In this document: piece after piece, positions 17,310-27,070 of the stretch
How the letters are laid out: every line of letters starts with the position of its first letter
Position numbering within the stretch: the first letter of the stretch is position 1
NCBI RefSeq assembly: GCF_008932295.1
Contig: NZ_WBWA01000003.1
Location: 284,406 to 348,405, forward strand
DNA: 64,000 nt
Source of the DNA: Brucella tritici
GTDB lineage: Bacteria > Pseudomonadota > Alphaproteobacteria > Rhizobiales > Rhizobiaceae
Direction of reading: 5' to 3'
Position numbers and translations under genes: made by a program
Notes under the pieces: generated by a model
What the model saw: the letters and a program-made list of their open reading frames with translations, nothing else
Database searches by the model: none
Told to the model about the DNA's origin: nothing

Positions 17310-17466
17310 CATTAATGGCCGTTGCTGCAGAGAAGGGGGGCGGGTAAATATCTCTTCATCGAGTTCACTCCTCCTCCCAGAACTCGAAAAGGAATACGGC
17401 ACTCCTCCTCCCAAGCCGTATTCAAGATCAGGCCGCGCATCCTCCTCCCGCGCGGCCTTTTTCTTT
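17310..17466 (+). ncRNA. Cuckoo/CcsR-type sRNA with three CCTCCTCCC-loop hairpins
   Basis: Three successive perfect hairpins, each exposing the same C-rich loop. Hairpin 1: stem 17360-17366/17380-17386, loop ACTCCTCCTCCCA. Hairpin 2: 9-bp stem 17392-17400/17415-17423, loop ACTCCTCCTCCCAA. Hairpin 3: 8-bp GC stem 17431-17438/17450-17457, loop ATCCTCCTCCC, followed by a T-run (17458-17467), so it also serves as terminator. The loops carry anti-Shine-Dalgarno CUCCUCC. This is the pattern of the alphaproteobacterial 'cuckoo' family and Rhodobacter CcsR sRNAs. The 5' end is not defined; CTTGAG at 17277-17282 with GCATAACT about 14 bases on could be a heat-shock-type promoter. It lies in the 395-bp gap between lrgB and the VOC-fusion gene. 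Confidence 0.8.
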
Positions 17467-17595
17467 TTCCGCTCCACTGCATCCTGCTTCGTTTCATCTC
17501 CATGCGTTGACAATGCGTAACCGAGCGGCCCCATAGGCAAGCTGCGGCATCTGCTCTATCTCTGGTTCAAGTTTTGAATCGGGGAGACAGCATCC

Positions 17596-19149
17596 ATGAT
17601 AAGCGGCATCCACCACATCACCCTCATCACCCGAAAAGTGCAGGCCAATGTCGATTTCTATGCCGGCTTTCTGGGATTGCGTATCGTCAAGCAGACAGGC
17701 GGGTTTGAAGATGCCGAGCAACTGCATCTGTTCTATGGCGACCGTTCTGGCACGCCCGGATCGTTGATTACGTTTCTGGTGTGGGAAGATGGTGCCAGGG
17801 GGCGTGTCGGTCATGGTCAGGTTAGTGAAGTCGCGCTTGCCATTGATCGCACTGCCATCGGATTCTGGCTCGAGCGCGCCTTGCGCCATCACGTGCCATC
17901 CGAAGGGCCCGTGCAGGAGTTTGGCGAACCTGTTCTGCGCCTGCGCGACCCCGATGGTGTGATCGTCAAGCTTGTCGGCTGCGATCTTGCCGCCAATGAT
18001 GCGTGGGAAAGCGAGGGCATTCCGGCAGCTTTCGCCGTCAGGCGTTTGCGTGCCGCGACCATTCTGTCCGAGGCACCGGAACAGACTGCAGGTTTCATCG
18101 AACGTTATTTCGGTTTCAGGCCTTCGGCGAAAGAGGGCACGATAGATCGTCTTCTGTCAGATTCCGGCGATGCCATCGATGTGCGTGATGCGGGCGGCTT
18201 CTGGCCGGGTATTCCCGGCACGGGCATTGCCGATCATGTCGCTTTTCGTGCTGCCGATATCGGTGAAGTGGAACGGGCGGAGAAGGAACTCTCAAAGCTC
18301 AACTCAAGTGCCGTCAATGTGCATGACCGCAAATATTTCACGTCGCTCTATGTTCGCGAGCCGGGCGGAACGCTGTTTGAATTTGCAACTGACGCACCGG
18401 GCTTCGCAATAGATGAGCCGGTCGAGAGGCTGGGCCAGTTCCTGTTCGTGCCGCCGGGCAATGAGGAAAAGGCCGATGCCATCCGGGCACGGATGCCGCA
18501 ATTCGCTCTACCGGGCGAGGAGCGTGTCATCTATCGTGATCTGCCTTTCGTTCATCGAATACACCAGCCGGAAGAGCCGGATGGCAGTACACTGGTGCTT
18601 TTGCATGGTACCGGCGGGAACGAAAACGACCTGATGCCTTTCGCCCGCAAGGCTGTGCCACGCGCAACCCTTCTGGGGGTACGCGGACGCAGTACGGAAG
18701 AGGGTATCCAGCGCTGGTTCCGCCGCTTCGACCTGAAAAAGTTCGATCAGGCCGATATTCGGTTTGAAGCACAGGCATTCGAGGCTTTCGTTGAGGGTGC
18801 CGCCGCCGCTTATGGTATCGATCTGAATCGGACGGCCTTTATTGGGAACTCCAACGGCGCAAATCTGCTGGCGGCTTTCATGCGTTTGCATCCGCATGTG
18901 GTTCGCACGGCGGTTCTTCTGCGCGGTCAGGAGGTTCTGGAGGAGCAACCCGATGGCGCGGATTTGTCGGATGCTTCAGTGCTTTTGATGAACGGTGCTT
19001 CCGATCCTTTTGGCGATGGGAACGGAACACTGGAAAAAGTCCTGAGAGAAGACGGGGCTGCTCTCACGATCAGCACGGTCGGGGCCGGGCATGCGCTCAT
19101 AGATGAAGATATCCGCATCGCAAGCGAATGGCTTCGCGACAAGATATAA
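17596..19149 (+). CDS. Fusion of ring-cleaving VOC dioxygenase and MhqD-type esterase
   Basis: A 517-residue two-part protein. Residues 1-275 are a pair of VOC (glyoxalase/bleomycin) modules of the MhqO type: MISGIHHITLITRKVQANVDFYAGFLGL, and metal ligands His6/7, His214 (ADHVAF) and Glu262 (TLFEFATDAPGF). Residues 330-517 form an alpha/beta hydrolase of the phospholipase/carboxylesterase (MhqD) type with oxyanion loop VLLHGTGGNEND, nucleophile Ser419 in GNSNG, Asp470 and His499. In Bacillus the separate mhqO and mhqD genes answer quinone and catechol stress; here the two activities are joined. Both active sites look intact. An MhqO paralogue lies convergently next door. Confidence 0.88.
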   Translation: MISGIHHITLITRKVQANVDFYAGFLGLRIVKQTGGFEDAEQLHLFYGDRSGTPGSLITFLVWEDGARGRVGHGQVSEVALAIDRTAIGFWLERALRHHVPSEGPVQEFGEPVLRLRDPDGVIVKLVGCDLAANDAWESEGIPAAFAVRRLRAATILSEAPEQTAGFIERYFGFRPSAKEGTIDRLLSDSGDAIDVRDAGGFWPGIPGTGIADHVAFRAADIGEVERAEKELSKLNSSAVNVHDRKYFTSLYVREPGGTLFEFATDAPGFAIDEPVERLGQFLFVPPGNEEKADAIRARMPQFALPGEERVIYRDLPFVHRIHQPEEPDGSTLVLLHGTGGNENDLMPFARKAVPRATLLGVRGRSTEEGIQRWFRRFDLKKFDQADIRFEAQAFEAFVEGAAAAYGIDLNRTAFIGNSNGANLLAAFMRLHPHVVRTAVLLRGQEVLEEQPDGADLSDASVLLMNGASDPFGDGNGTLEKVLREDGAALTISTVGAGHALIDEDIRIASEWLRDKI

Positions 19150-19152
19150 GTA

Positions 19153-19186
19153 AAAGGGCTGCGGAGAGTTCCGCAGCCCTTTTTAT
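19153..19186. terminator. Bidirectional intrinsic terminator
   Basis: 12-bp stem AAAGGGCTGCGG (19153-19164) with CCGCAGCCCTTT (19171-19182), flanked by A and T tracts; shared by the two convergent VOC genes. Confidence 0.9.
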
Positions 19187-19187
19187 A

Positions 19188-20141
19188 TTAATCAAGAGGT
19201 TTCAGGTTTCGCTCGATCGCTTCGCGCTTGCTTTCCAGGAAAGGCGGAAGCGACAGGCTTTCGCCAAGGCTTTCAAGTGGCTCGTCGACTGCAAAGCCGG
19301 GACCATCGGTCGCGATCTCGAACAGGATGCCGTTCGGCTCGCGGAAGTAGAGCGAGCGGAAATAGTAGCGTTCGACTTCGCCGCTTGACGGCATGCGCAC
19401 AGATCGCAGGCGATCGACCCATTCCTGCATGCTTTCCTGATCCGGCGTGCGGAAGGCCACATGGTGCACAGCGCCCGCACCCTGCCATGCAGTGGGCAGG
19501 TTCGGCTGTACCGCGACATGCAGTTCGGCTGCAGCACCGCCCGGACCCATGGAGAAGACATGGACATGACCTTCACCGTCAGGCGAAACGTAATCGCCGG
19601 TCTGGCGCATGTTCATGACCTTTTCCAGAATGATCTGGGTGGGCGCCAGTTCAGGAACACTGAGCGTAATCGGCCCGAGGCCCCTGATCTGCTTTTCTGC
19701 AGGCACAGGACTCCGGTCCCAGCTATGGGCTTCCCCCGCGCCACCGTCATCGGTCAGGCGCAGACGCTGCCCCTCCGGGTCCTCGAAATCGAGGACGGCA
19801 CGTCCAGCAACCTCAAAAGTATCGCCTGTCTGGACACCTTTATCGTTCAGGTGGTTTCGCCACCATTCCAGGCTTTCGACACCGTTCACACGCAAGCCGG
19901 TGCGGGCGACGCTGTTGGTGCCGCGCTGTTCGCGCTGTACCGGCCAGTCGAAAAAGGTGATATCCGTGCCGGGCGAAGCCAGCCCGTCTGCGTAAAACAG
20001 ATGGTAGGCGCTGGTGTCGTCCTGATTGACGGTTTTCTTGACGAGCCGAAGCCCGAGCGTGTCGGTATAGAAGCGCCGGTTGCCGGGCGCATCGGCGGTG
20101 ATGGCTGTCAGATGGTGCAGCCCTGTCAGTTCCAATGCCAT
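19188..20141 (-). CDS. Ring-cleaving dioxygenase, MhqO-like VOC protein
   Basis: A 317-residue protein with four VOC repeats in two modules. It opens with [39 protein letters not shown], the MhqO/MhqE/LinE-like signature. Metal ligands are His in GLHHL, His in GAVHHVAF and Glu in [13 protein letters not shown]. It would cleave or scavenge hydroquinones or catechols, or act in aldehyde/quinone detoxification; the substrate is not readable. It faces the VOC-esterase fusion, with which it shares [40 protein letters not shown], so the two are probably ancient duplicates. ATG 20139-20141 follows AAGGAGG. Confidence 0.88.
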   Translation of the reverse strand: MALELTGLHHLTAITADAPGNRRFYTDTLGLRLVKKTVNQDDTSAYHLFYADGLASPGTDITFFDWPVQREQRGTNSVARTGLRVNGVESLEWWRNHLNDKGVQTGDTFEVAGRAVLDFEDPEGQRLRLTDDGGAGEAHSWDRSPVPAEKQIRGLGPITLSVPELAPTQIILEKVMNMRQTGDYVSPDGEGHVHVFSMGPGGAAAELHVAVQPNLPTAWQGAGAVHHVAFRTPDQESMQEWVDRLRSVRMPSSGEVERYYFRSLYFREPNGILFEIATDGPGFAVDEPLESLGESLSLPPFLESKREAIERNLKPLD

Positions 20142-20371
20142 AATGTGCCTCCTTCAGAAACGGAGTTGCTGTTGGCGGTTATATCGGTCGGGGCTGATCG
20201 CAAGGAAAGTATCACCTGTTGAACAGTGTGTAACCCATAAGCCGCAATCGCCTTGCGTTCCGACAACAGTGGATAATTGGGGCTTGGCAGAACGTTTCAC
20301 GTAAAGAATATATTAACCCTCGGATTTCGGTTGTAAGAAACCTGCTGGCGTAGCGTTTAGGGAGTTTGGTT

Positions 20372-21622
20372 TTGCGGCGCATTTTTTCTCGGACTGCCCC
20401 TGCGTTGCTCGTTTTGATGTCTCTGCTTGCCGGTTGCGCCAGCCGTCCTGAAGGCGTGCTTGTGCCCGTCGGCGATGCCGCTTCTCCCAATACCACCAAG
20501 GTTGATCTTGTCGTGGCGACCACCCGCCGCCCATCCGACAAACCGGGCATTCTTTTCTCCGGCGAGCGTGACAAGCTCGTGTCGCTCAACGAGATTGTTG
20601 TGTCCATTCCGCCGGAAAAAAACCGCAAGGCGGGTGAAGTGCAGTGGCCGAAGAAGCTGCCGCCCAATCCGCAGACCGATTTCACTACCGTCAGCGTGAC
20701 ACCGCTCAAGACCGATGTGGAAATGGCAGGCTGGGTTCGCCCGCATCTGACCAAGAGCCGCCGCGTGATGGTTTTCGTGCACGGTTTCAACAATACGTTC
20801 GAGGATTCCGTTTATCGCTTTGCCCAGATCGTGCATGATTCCGGAGCCGATGTTGCGCCGGTGATCTTCACCTGGCCGTCGCGCGCCAGCGTGTTCGACT
20901 ATAATTACGACAAGGAAAGCACTAACTATTCCCGCGATGCGCTGGAGCAGATCTTGCGCGCCATCGCACGCGAGCCAGAGGTCAAGGACATCACGGTCAT
21001 GGCTCACTCGATGGGCAGCTGGCTGACGGTCGAGGCTCTGCGGCAGATGGCGATCCGCGATGGCCGCGTGAATGCCAAGATAACGGATGTCATTCTGGCA
21101 TCGCCCGATCTCGACGTTGATGTGTTTTCGAAACAGTTTCTGGCGATGGGCAAGCAGCATCCGCGCTTCACCCTGTTCACGTCGCGAGACGACAGGGCGC
21201 TTGCATTGTCTCGGCGTATTTCCGGAAATATCGACCGTCTCGGCCAGATTGACCCGTCAATCGAGCCCTATCGCTCCGAGCTTGAAAAAGCAGGCATTAC
21301 CGTTATCGACCTGACACAGCTCAAGGCGGGTGACCGTCTCAACCACGGCAAGTTTGCTTCCAGTCCGGAAGTCGTGCAGTTGATCGGCCAGCGCCTCGTT
21401 GCAGGCCAGACCATCACGGATTCGCAGGTTGGGCTCGGTGATCGTCTGGGGGCAGTGGCGATGGGTACGGCACAGGGTGTCGGAACGGCTGCCTCGCTGG
21501 TGGTAACAGCGCCAATTGCCGTGTTCGATCCGAACACACGCAAAACCTATGACGAGCAGATCGATCGTTTCGGCCGTGCCGTCGGCAATACGGTTGGCGC
21601 GGTAACGATCCCCACGCAATAA
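20372..21622 (+). CDS. Lipoprotein alpha/beta hydrolase (DUF900)
   Basis: A DUF900-family hydrolase of about 416 residues, anchored in the membrane by a lipobox: signal LLVLMSLLAGC-ASRP. The catalytic domain shows RRVMVFVHGFNNTFEDSVYR, VIFTWPSRASVFDYNYDKEST and nucleophile Ser in VMAHSMGSWLTVEALRQ, with an Asp-containing ILASPDLDVDVF stretch. The tail (about 330-416) is Gly/Ala-rich. The substrate is unknown. Start taken at TTG 20372, seven bases after GGGAG; this puts the hydrophobic signal at the right place. Single gene with its own promoter gap (20142-20371). Confidence 0.85.
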   Translation: MRRIFSRTAPALLVLMSLLAGCASRPEGVLVPVGDAASPNTTKVDLVVATTRRPSDKPGILFSGERDKLVSLNEIVVSIPPEKNRKAGEVQWPKKLPPNPQTDFTTVSVTPLKTDVEMAGWVRPHLTKSRRVMVFVHGFNNTFEDSVYRFAQIVHDSGADVAPVIFTWPSRASVFDYNYDKESTNYSRDALEQILRAIAREPEVKDITVMAHSMGSWLTVEALRQMAIRDGRVNAKITDVILASPDLDVDVFSKQFLAMGKQHPRFTLFTSRDDRALALSRRISGNIDRLGQIDPSIEPYRSELEKAGITVIDLTQLKAGDRLNHGKFASSPEVVQLIGQRLVAGQTITDSQVGLGDRLGAVAMGTAQGVGTAASLVVTAPIAVFDPNTRKTYDEQIDRFGRAVGNTVGAVTIPTQ

Positions 21623-21713
21623 GCGCAGAGAACGCTTCGCCTCCACAGTTGTCATATTTGAGCTGACGCTGTAGGACTCGCGGCCAATAAATTCGGGCCG
21701 CGAGGAGGACCTC

Positions 21714-22583
21714 ATGCAGATCATCCGCACCATTGAGGAATTGCGTCAGGCTTTGGCGCCTGCAAGGCGGGCTGGAAAACGCATCGGCTTCGTGCCGACC
21801 ATGGGTTATCTCCATAAAGGCCATCTTGAGTTGGTTCATCGCTCCAGAGCGGAAAACGACGTGACTGTCGTGTCGATTTTCGTCAATCCGCTGCAATTTG
21901 GCGCGAATGAAGATCTCGATAAGTATCCGCGTGATCTGGAGCGCGATGCCACTCTATTGCGCGGAGCAGAGGTCGATTACGTCTTCGCGCCAGCAGTCAG
22001 CGACATGTATCCGCGCCCGATGCAGACCGTGGTGGATGTGCCCACCCTTGGCAACCAGATGGAAGGCGAGGCGCGCCCCGGTCACTTCGCCGGCGTCGCA
22101 ACGGTAGTCAGCAAGCTTTTCAACATCGTCGGTCCGGACGCCGCTTATTTCGGCGAGAAGGATTTTCAGCAACTCGTCATCATCCGCCGTATGGTGGACG
22201 ACATGGCCATTCCCGTGCGTGTGGTTGGCGTCAAGACCGTGCGGGAGGATGACGGGCTCGCCTGTTCGTCGCGCAACGTCTATCTGTCGGCGGAACAGCG
22301 CGCTGCCGCGATCATCGTGCCGAAAGCGCTCGACGAAGCCGAGCGGCTTTATCGGTCCGGTGTGGACGACCCCGATGCGCTGGAAGCGGCAATTCGTGCG
22401 TTTATCGCCACAGAACCGCTGGCGACGCCGGAAGTTGTGGCGCTGCGCGACCCCGAAACGCTGGAGCGCCTGACGGCGGTGCAGGGGCGGCCCGTGCTGA
22501 TTGCGCTGTTCGTGCGGCTTGGCACAACGCGGCTCCTCGACAATCGCGTCATTGCGCATGTCGCACAGGAACAGGCGGCCTGA
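21714..22583 (+). CDS. panC: Pantothenate synthetase
   Basis: Condenses pantoate and beta-alanine with ATP (via pantoyl-adenylate) to make pantothenate, in the cytoplasm. The 289-residue length is normal. Marks: [21 protein letters not shown] (HIGH-like HKGH), [42 protein letters not shown], and the late KMSKS-equivalent [12 protein letters not shown] 21714 follows GCGAGGAGGA. It is the first gene of a panCB operon: one base separates its TGA from the panB ATG. Confidence 0.97.
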   Translation: MQIIRTIEELRQALAPARRAGKRIGFVPTMGYLHKGHLELVHRSRAENDVTVVSIFVNPLQFGANEDLDKYPRDLERDATLLRGAEVDYVFAPAVSDMYPRPMQTVVDVPTLGNQMEGEARPGHFAGVATVVSKLFNIVGPDAAYFGEKDFQQLVIIRRMVDDMAIPVRVVGVKTVREDDGLACSSRNVYLSAEQRAAAIIVPKALDEAERLYRSGVDDPDALEAAIRAFIATEPLATPEVVALRDPETLERLTAVQGRPVLIALFVRLGTTRLLDNRVIAHVAQEQAA

Positions 22584-22584
22584 G

Positions 22585-23412
22585 ATGAGCGCACCCGTCA
22601 AACAGAAGCGACTGACGCCGAAGGCCATTTCGGCCCTGAAGGGCGAACGCCCGATTGTCAGTCTCACCGCCTATACGACGCCGATTGCGCGGCTGCTCGA
22701 TCCGCATTGCGACCTGCTGCTGGTGGGGGACTCGCTCGGCATGGTGCTTTACGGCATGGATTCCACGCTTGCTGTCACGCTCGATATGATGATCGCCCAT
22801 GGGCAAGCGGTGATGCGCGGGGCCGAGACGGCCTGTGTCATCGTCGATATGCCGTTCGGTTCCTATCAGGAATCGAAGGAACAGGCGTTCCGCAATGCCG
22901 CCCGCGTGATGCAGGAAACCGGCTGCGACGGCGTCAAGCTTGAAGGCGGTGAGGAAATGGCCGAAACGGTCGATTTTCTGGTCCGGCGCGGTATTCCGGT
23001 GTTCGGTCATGTCGGCCTGATGCCGCAACAGGTCAATACGGTTGGCGGCTTCCGCTCGCTCGGACGCGACGACGATGAGGCCGACCGTATTCGTCGCGAT
23101 GCGCAGGCCATCGCCGATGCCGGTGTGTTTGCGCTGGTCATTGAGGGCACAGTAGAGCCGCTGGCGCGCGAGATCACCGCATCGCTTTCCGTCCCGACGG
23201 TTGGCATTGGTGCTTCGGCTGCCTGCGACGGGCAGATATTGGTTTCGGACGATATGCTGGGGCTGTTTCAGGATTTCACACCGCGCTTCGTGAAGCGCTT
23301 TGCTCAACTGGCGCCGCAAGTGTCCGATGCGGCTAAAGCCTATGCCGAGGAGGTGCGGGCGCGCGCATTCCCGGGACCGGAGCATGTTTTCGGCACTAAG
23401 CCGAAAACTTAG
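22585..23412 (+). CDS. panB: 3-methyl-2-oxobutanoate hydroxymethyltransferase
   Basis: Makes ketopantoate from 2-oxoisovalerate and methylene-tetrahydrofolate, the first committed step to pantothenate and CoA. The 275-residue protein has the family motifs [32 protein letters not shown] (metal-site Asp), [21 protein letters not shown] (Lys and Glu) and [11 protein letters not shown] 22585 starts one base after the TGA of panC, so coupling is certain. A GTTTTCGG/CCGAAAAC hairpin straddles the stop codon (23386-23408). Confidence 0.97.
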   Translation: MSAPVKQKRLTPKAISALKGERPIVSLTAYTTPIARLLDPHCDLLLVGDSLGMVLYGMDSTLAVTLDMMIAHGQAVMRGAETACVIVDMPFGSYQESKEQAFRNAARVMQETGCDGVKLEGGEEMAETVDFLVRRGIPVFGHVGLMPQQVNTVGGFRSLGRDDDEADRIRRDAQAIADAGVFALVIEGTVEPLAREITASLSVPTVGIGASAACDGQILVSDDMLGLFQDFTPRFVKRFAQLAPQVSDAAKAYAEEVRARAFPGPEHVFGTKPKT

Positions 23413-23498
23413 CCCTTAAATTCTGTGCCGAGTGGCGGTAGCGCCTTGTAATTATTCGTCAATCGCGTTCAATGTCGGAAGTGTTTTCCGGAGTTGCT

Positions 23499-24422
23499 GT
23501 GACCGACGATATTGCCCATACCGAACTGATTGCCGTGCTGGCCGCCGTAACCAGCGAACAGCCGCGCGTCATGACTGTACGACAGGGGCAAGCCCTGCCA
23601 TCCGGCCCGTTCGAAAGCGAGCACCGTTCGTTGCAATCCGGTCTGCGCGCCTGGGTACAGTCGGAAACCGCGCATCCGGTCGGCTATCTGGAGCAGCTCT
23701 ACACTTTTGCCGACCGTGACCGTCACGCACAGGGCGAACGCATCATCTCGATCAGCTATCTCGGCCTTGTGCGCGAAAGCGATGCGGCGGCAGGGCAGGC
23801 GGGCTGGCGCGGCTGGTATGATTATCTGCCGTGGGAAGATCACCGTCAGGGCGAACCGGCCATCATGGAGCATCTCAACAATGCGCTCCTTGTCTGGGCC
23901 TATCGGGCCGAAACGCCGGAACTGACCGCGCAGCGCATGCGGCGCATCTCGTTCACCTTCGGCTTCGACAATGGAGAGTGGGGCGGGCGCTGGAACGAAG
24001 ACCTCGTGCTGCAACGCTATGAGTTGCTGTTCGAGGCAGGGCTGGTGGCGGAAGCCGGGATGAAGGAAGACGAGAACGGTCGCTCCATGTTTGCCGATCA
24101 TCGCCGCATCCTCGCCACGGCGATTGCGCGGCTGCGCGCCAAGATCAAATATCGCCCGGTGGTGTTTGAGCTGATGCCGGACAGTTTTACGCTTTTACAA
24201 CTCCAACGGACTGTCGAAGCGCTGGCGGGTCTGCGCCTGCACAAGCAGAATTTCCGCCGCCTGATCGAGCAGCAGGATCTCGTCGAGGAAACCGGCGAAA
24301 GCGACAGTGAAACAGGCGGTCGCCCGGCAAAACTGTTCCGTTTCCGCTACTCGATTGTCGAGGAACGCGCCCTTTCCGAGCGCCATCTGGCCGGAGCCAA
24401 GCTGCCAATCTCCCGCGATTGA
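23499..24422 (+). CDS. nadQ: NAD biosynthesis regulator NadQ (Nudix-type)
   Basis: A Nudix-like regulator of about 307 residues (COG4111 type): an N-terminal Nudix-fold part (about 10-150, with GYLEQLYTFADRDRHAQGERIISISYLGLV) and a C-terminal winged-helix part (about 215-290, VEALAGLRLHKQNFRRLIEQQDLVEET). The Nudix box is degenerate, so it is probably a ligand sensor and not a hydrolase. In alphaproteobacteria NadQ represses nadABC; here it sits directly upstream of nadABC with two palindromes between. Start chosen at GTG 23499 after GGAG; ATG 23472 lacks a ribosome site but is possible. Confidence 0.85.
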   Translation: MTDDIAHTELIAVLAAVTSEQPRVMTVRQGQALPSGPFESEHRSLQSGLRAWVQSETAHPVGYLEQLYTFADRDRHAQGERIISISYLGLVRESDAAAGQAGWRGWYDYLPWEDHRQGEPAIMEHLNNALLVWAYRAETPELTAQRMRRISFTFGFDNGEWGGRWNEDLVLQRYELLFEAGLVAEAGMKEDENGRSMFADHRRILATAIARLRAKIKYRPVVFELMPDSFTLLQLQRTVEALAGLRLHKQNFRRLIEQQDLVEETGESDSETGGRPAKLFRFRYSIVEERALSERHLAGAKLPISRD

Positions 24423-24425
24423 CAA

Positions 24426-24444
24426 TATACTCGAATCGAGTATA
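24426..24444. promoter_or_regulatory. NadQ operator, first palindrome
   Basis: TATACTCGAATCGAGTATA, a 19-bp perfect palindrome around a central A. It lies 129 bp upstream of nadA and just after nadQ. It shares ATACTC/GAGTAT half-sites with the second operator. Confidence 0.75.
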
Positions 24445-24460
24445 AGTTCATAAACATGAA

Positions 24461-24477
24461 ATACTCAAGTTGAGTAT
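24461..24477. promoter_or_regulatory. NadQ operator, second palindrome
   Basis: ATACTCAAGTTGAGTAT, 8-bp arms around a central G. Its centre is 34 bp from the centre of the first operator, about three helical turns, which would allow two bound dimers on one face. Confidence 0.75.
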
Positions 24478-24493
24478 AAATGGGCATGCCAGC

Positions 24494-24545
24494 GTATTTC
24501 CAGCAAAGGCGCAAAACGCTTTCGTGTGAGGTTGATGCGTAAACG
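24494..24545. repeat. Degenerate TATTTCCAGCAAA-type repeat
   Basis: TATTTCCAGCAAAGGCGCAA, then GGTTGATGCGTAAACGCAT. Resembles the repeat at 1188-1257 but shorter and diverged; lies between the NadQ operators and nadA. Confidence 0.35.
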
Positions 24546-24572
24546 CATGTCGATGAGCTGGGAGGCTCGCGC

Positions 24573-25544
24573 ATGAACGATCATGTTTCCGTTTCGCAAC
24601 TTTATGACCGCGTGGCCAAGGTGCTGCCCAAGGCGGAGTGGCTGGGCTTCGAAGACGATGTTGCGGCCATTCTTGAGCTGAAGAAAAAGCGCAATGCCGT
24701 CATCCTTGCGCATAATTACCAGACGCCGGAAATCTTCCACTGCGTGGCCGATATTGTCGGCGACAGTCTGGCGCTGGCGCGCAAGGCTGCGGAGGTCGAT
24801 GCCGATGTGATCGTGCTGGCGGGCGTGCATTTCATGGCCGAGACGGCCAAGCTGCTCAATCCAGGCAAGACGGTGCTGATCCCCGATATGGCGGCGGGCT
24901 GTTCACTGGCCGACAGCATCACGCCGGAAGATGTGGCACTGCTGCGCGAGGCGCATCCCGGCGTGCCGATCATCACCTATGTCAACACATCTGCTGCCGT
25001 GAAGGCGGCATCCGATATTTGCTGCACCTCCGGCAATGCCAAAAAGGTGGTGGAGTCGCTTGGCGTACCGCGCGTGCTGATGATCCCCGACGAGTTTCTG
25101 GCGCAGAATGTGGCCCGCGAAACCGATGTCGAAATTCTTGCCTGGCATGGCCATTGCGAGGTGCATGAGCGGTTCACTCCAGACGATATCCGCGAATTGC
25201 GCGAAAGCCACCCCGGCGTGGTGGTTCTGGCCCATCCCGAATGCCCGCCGGAAGTGGTGGCAGTTGCCGATTTCGCCGGTTCCACTGCGGTCATGTCGGA
25301 CTATGTCGGCGAGAAGAAGCCGCAGCGTGTCGTGCTTTTGACCGAATGCTCGATGAGCGACAATGTTGCTGTCGATCACCCGGATGTCGAGTTCATCCGC
25401 CCGTGCAATCTCTGCCCGCATATGAAGCGGATCACGCTTGCCAACATTCGCGATGCGCTGGAAAACAATCGCCATGAAGTGACTGTCGATGCAGCACTGA
25501 TGGAGCCAGCCCGACGCGCCGTCGAACGGATGCTGGCGGTATGA
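24573..25544 (+). CDS. nadA: Quinolinate synthase A
   Basis: [4Fe-4S] enzyme that condenses iminoaspartate and dihydroxyacetone phosphate to quinolinate, in the cytoplasm. The 323-residue protein has [70 protein letters not shown] and [12 protein letters not shown], which contain the cluster cysteines. ATG 24573 follows GGGAGGCTCGCGC. First gene of nadABC; the TGA overlaps the nadB ATG (ATGA), and both downstream genes are coupled the same way. Confidence 0.97.
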   Translation: MNDHVSVSQLYDRVAKVLPKAEWLGFEDDVAAILELKKKRNAVILAHNYQTPEIFHCVADIVGDSLALARKAAEVDADVIVLAGVHFMAETAKLLNPGKTVLIPDMAAGCSLADSITPEDVALLREAHPGVPIITYVNTSAAVKAASDICCTSGNAKKVVESLGVPRVLMIPDEFLAQNVARETDVEILAWHGHCEVHERFTPDDIRELRESHPGVVVLAHPECPPEVVAVADFAGSTAVMSDYVGEKKPQRVVLLTECSMSDNVAVDHPDVEFIRPCNLCPHMKRITLANIRDALENNRHEVTVDAALMEPARRAVERMLAV

Positions 25545-27070
25545 CTACGACCCCGGTCCTTGTCATTGGCAGCGGCCTTGCCGGTCTGATGACGGCGCTC
25601 ACGCTGTCTCCGCAGCCGGTGTTGCTGGTGACAGCGGGAAGCCTCGGCTTGTCCGGTTCCAGCGCGCTGGCGCAAGGCGGCATTGCCGCAAGTGTTGGTG
25701 CGGATGACAGTGCAGCGCTGCATCTGGCCGATACGATTGCCGCTGGCGACGGCCTGTGTGACCGGGGCGTGGCGGCAGAAATCATAGAAGCGGGCGCGGA
25801 CGTCGTTGCCGCGCTGGAAGCCCATGGCGTGCACTTCGACCGCAAGGCGGACGGTTCATTTTCACTCGGTTTGGAAGCCGCCCACAGCCGCCATCGCATT
25901 GTGCATGTGGATGGTGATGCGACGGGGGCGGGCATCATGCGCTCTCTGACCGCCAAGGTTCTGGCGACGCCTTCGATCACCGTCATGGACAACACCCGCG
26001 CTCTCCGGCTCATCCGGCAGGATGGTCGTGTCGTCGGTGCCTGTCTTGAAAATGTCGGCCCGGTTGCAGCGCGCGCCGTCGTTCTGGCGACGGGCGGGAT
26101 CGGCGGACTTTATAACGCAACAACCACGCCGCTCGGCAATCTCGGGCAAGCTGCGATATTGGGTGCCGCATTGGCTGGCCGCGCAGGCGCTGTGCTTGCC
26201 GATATGGAATTCGTGCAATTCCATCCGACCGCGCTAGCCGTTTCCGCGCCGCGCCTGCCGCTGATCAGCGAGGCGGTGCGCGGGGAGGGCGCTCAACTTG
26301 TCAATGATCGCGGCGAGCGGTTCATGGCGGATGTTCCGGGCCGCGAGCTTGCGCCCCGTGATGTGGTGGCGCGCGCCATCGGCAGCGAGATTGCGCAAGG
26401 GCGTAAGGTCTATCTCGATGCACGTACGGCTCTGGGCGCGCGTTTTGCAACCCGGTTTCCCGGTATTGATGCGCTTTGCAAACAGCATGGCATTAATCCG
26501 TCCGGTGATCTGATCCCGGTCAGGCCGGCCACGCATTACCATATGGGCGGGATCAGGACCGACGCCGACGGACGTAGCAGCCTGCCGGGCCTCTGGGCCG
26601 TGGGCGAAGCGGCCTGCACCGGTTTGCACGGCGCCAACCGGCTTGCCAGCAATTCGCTGCTTGAAGCCGCCGCCATGGGGCTGCGCGCCGCCCGCGCGCT
26701 TGGCAGTGAAGAGGCGGTCGCCGTGCGGCATCCCGTGCCTGTCAGCCTGCCGCAGAGTGCTGATCCCGAACCGGTACGGCGCATTGTTTCCAGCCATCTT
26801 GGCCTGCTGCGTGATGAAGAAGGTTTGCGCTCTGCAATCACCACCCTTCTCCCCCTCGCGGAGACCGACGATGCCGCAGCCGTGGCGCTAGTCGCTGCGG
26901 TTGCGGCATTTGAACGGGGCGAGTCGCGCGGCAGCCATGCCCGCACCGACCACCCGCAGAAACATGCGGAGGCCAAGCGTCGCTTCCACACTTTCGAGAC
27001 GGCATTCGCGCTTGCCCGCGACATTGCCGCCCCCGAACGCTTACTTCAACGAATTCCAAGGACTGCATGA
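25541..27070 (+). CDS. nadB: L-aspartate oxidase
   Basis: FAD enzyme that oxidises L-aspartate to iminoaspartate for NadA. The 509-residue protein opens with [19 protein letters not shown] (Rossmann GxGxxG), followed by [29 protein letters not shown], the [13 protein letters not shown] segment and [24 protein letters not shown]. The C-terminal [45 protein letters not shown] flavin-binding block is complete. Starts inside the nadA stop (ATGA) and ends inside the nadC start, so the three genes form one tight operon under NadQ control. Confidence 0.97.
   Translation: MTTTPVLVIGSGLAGLMTALTLSPQPVLLVTAGSLGLSGSSALAQGGIAASVGADDSAALHLADTIAAGDGLCDRGVAAEIIEAGADVVAALEAHGVHFDRKADGSFSLGLEAAHSRHRIVHVDGDATGAGIMRSLTAKVLATPSITVMDNTRALRLIRQDGRVVGACLENVGPVAARAVVLATGGIGGLYNATTTPLGNLGQAAILGAALAGRAGAVLADMEFVQFHPTALAVSAPRLPLISEAVRGEGAQLVNDRGERFMADVPGRELAPRDVVARAIGSEIAQGRKVYLDARTALGARFATRFPGIDALCKQHGINPSGDLIPVRPATHYHMGGIRTDADGRSSLPGLWAVGEAACTGLHGANRLASNSLLEAAAMGLRAARALGSEEAVAVRHPVPVSLPQSADPEPVRRIVSSHLGLLRDEEGLRSAITTLLPLAETDDAAAVALVAAVAAFERGESRGSHARTDHPQKHAEAKRRFHTFETAFALARDIAAPERLLQRIPRTA

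Noticed and set aside
17211..17540. Minus-strand reading frame across the sRNA region
   Set aside because: It is the complement of the CCTCC hairpins, has no ribosome site and no protein-like composition; the RNA explanation fits better.
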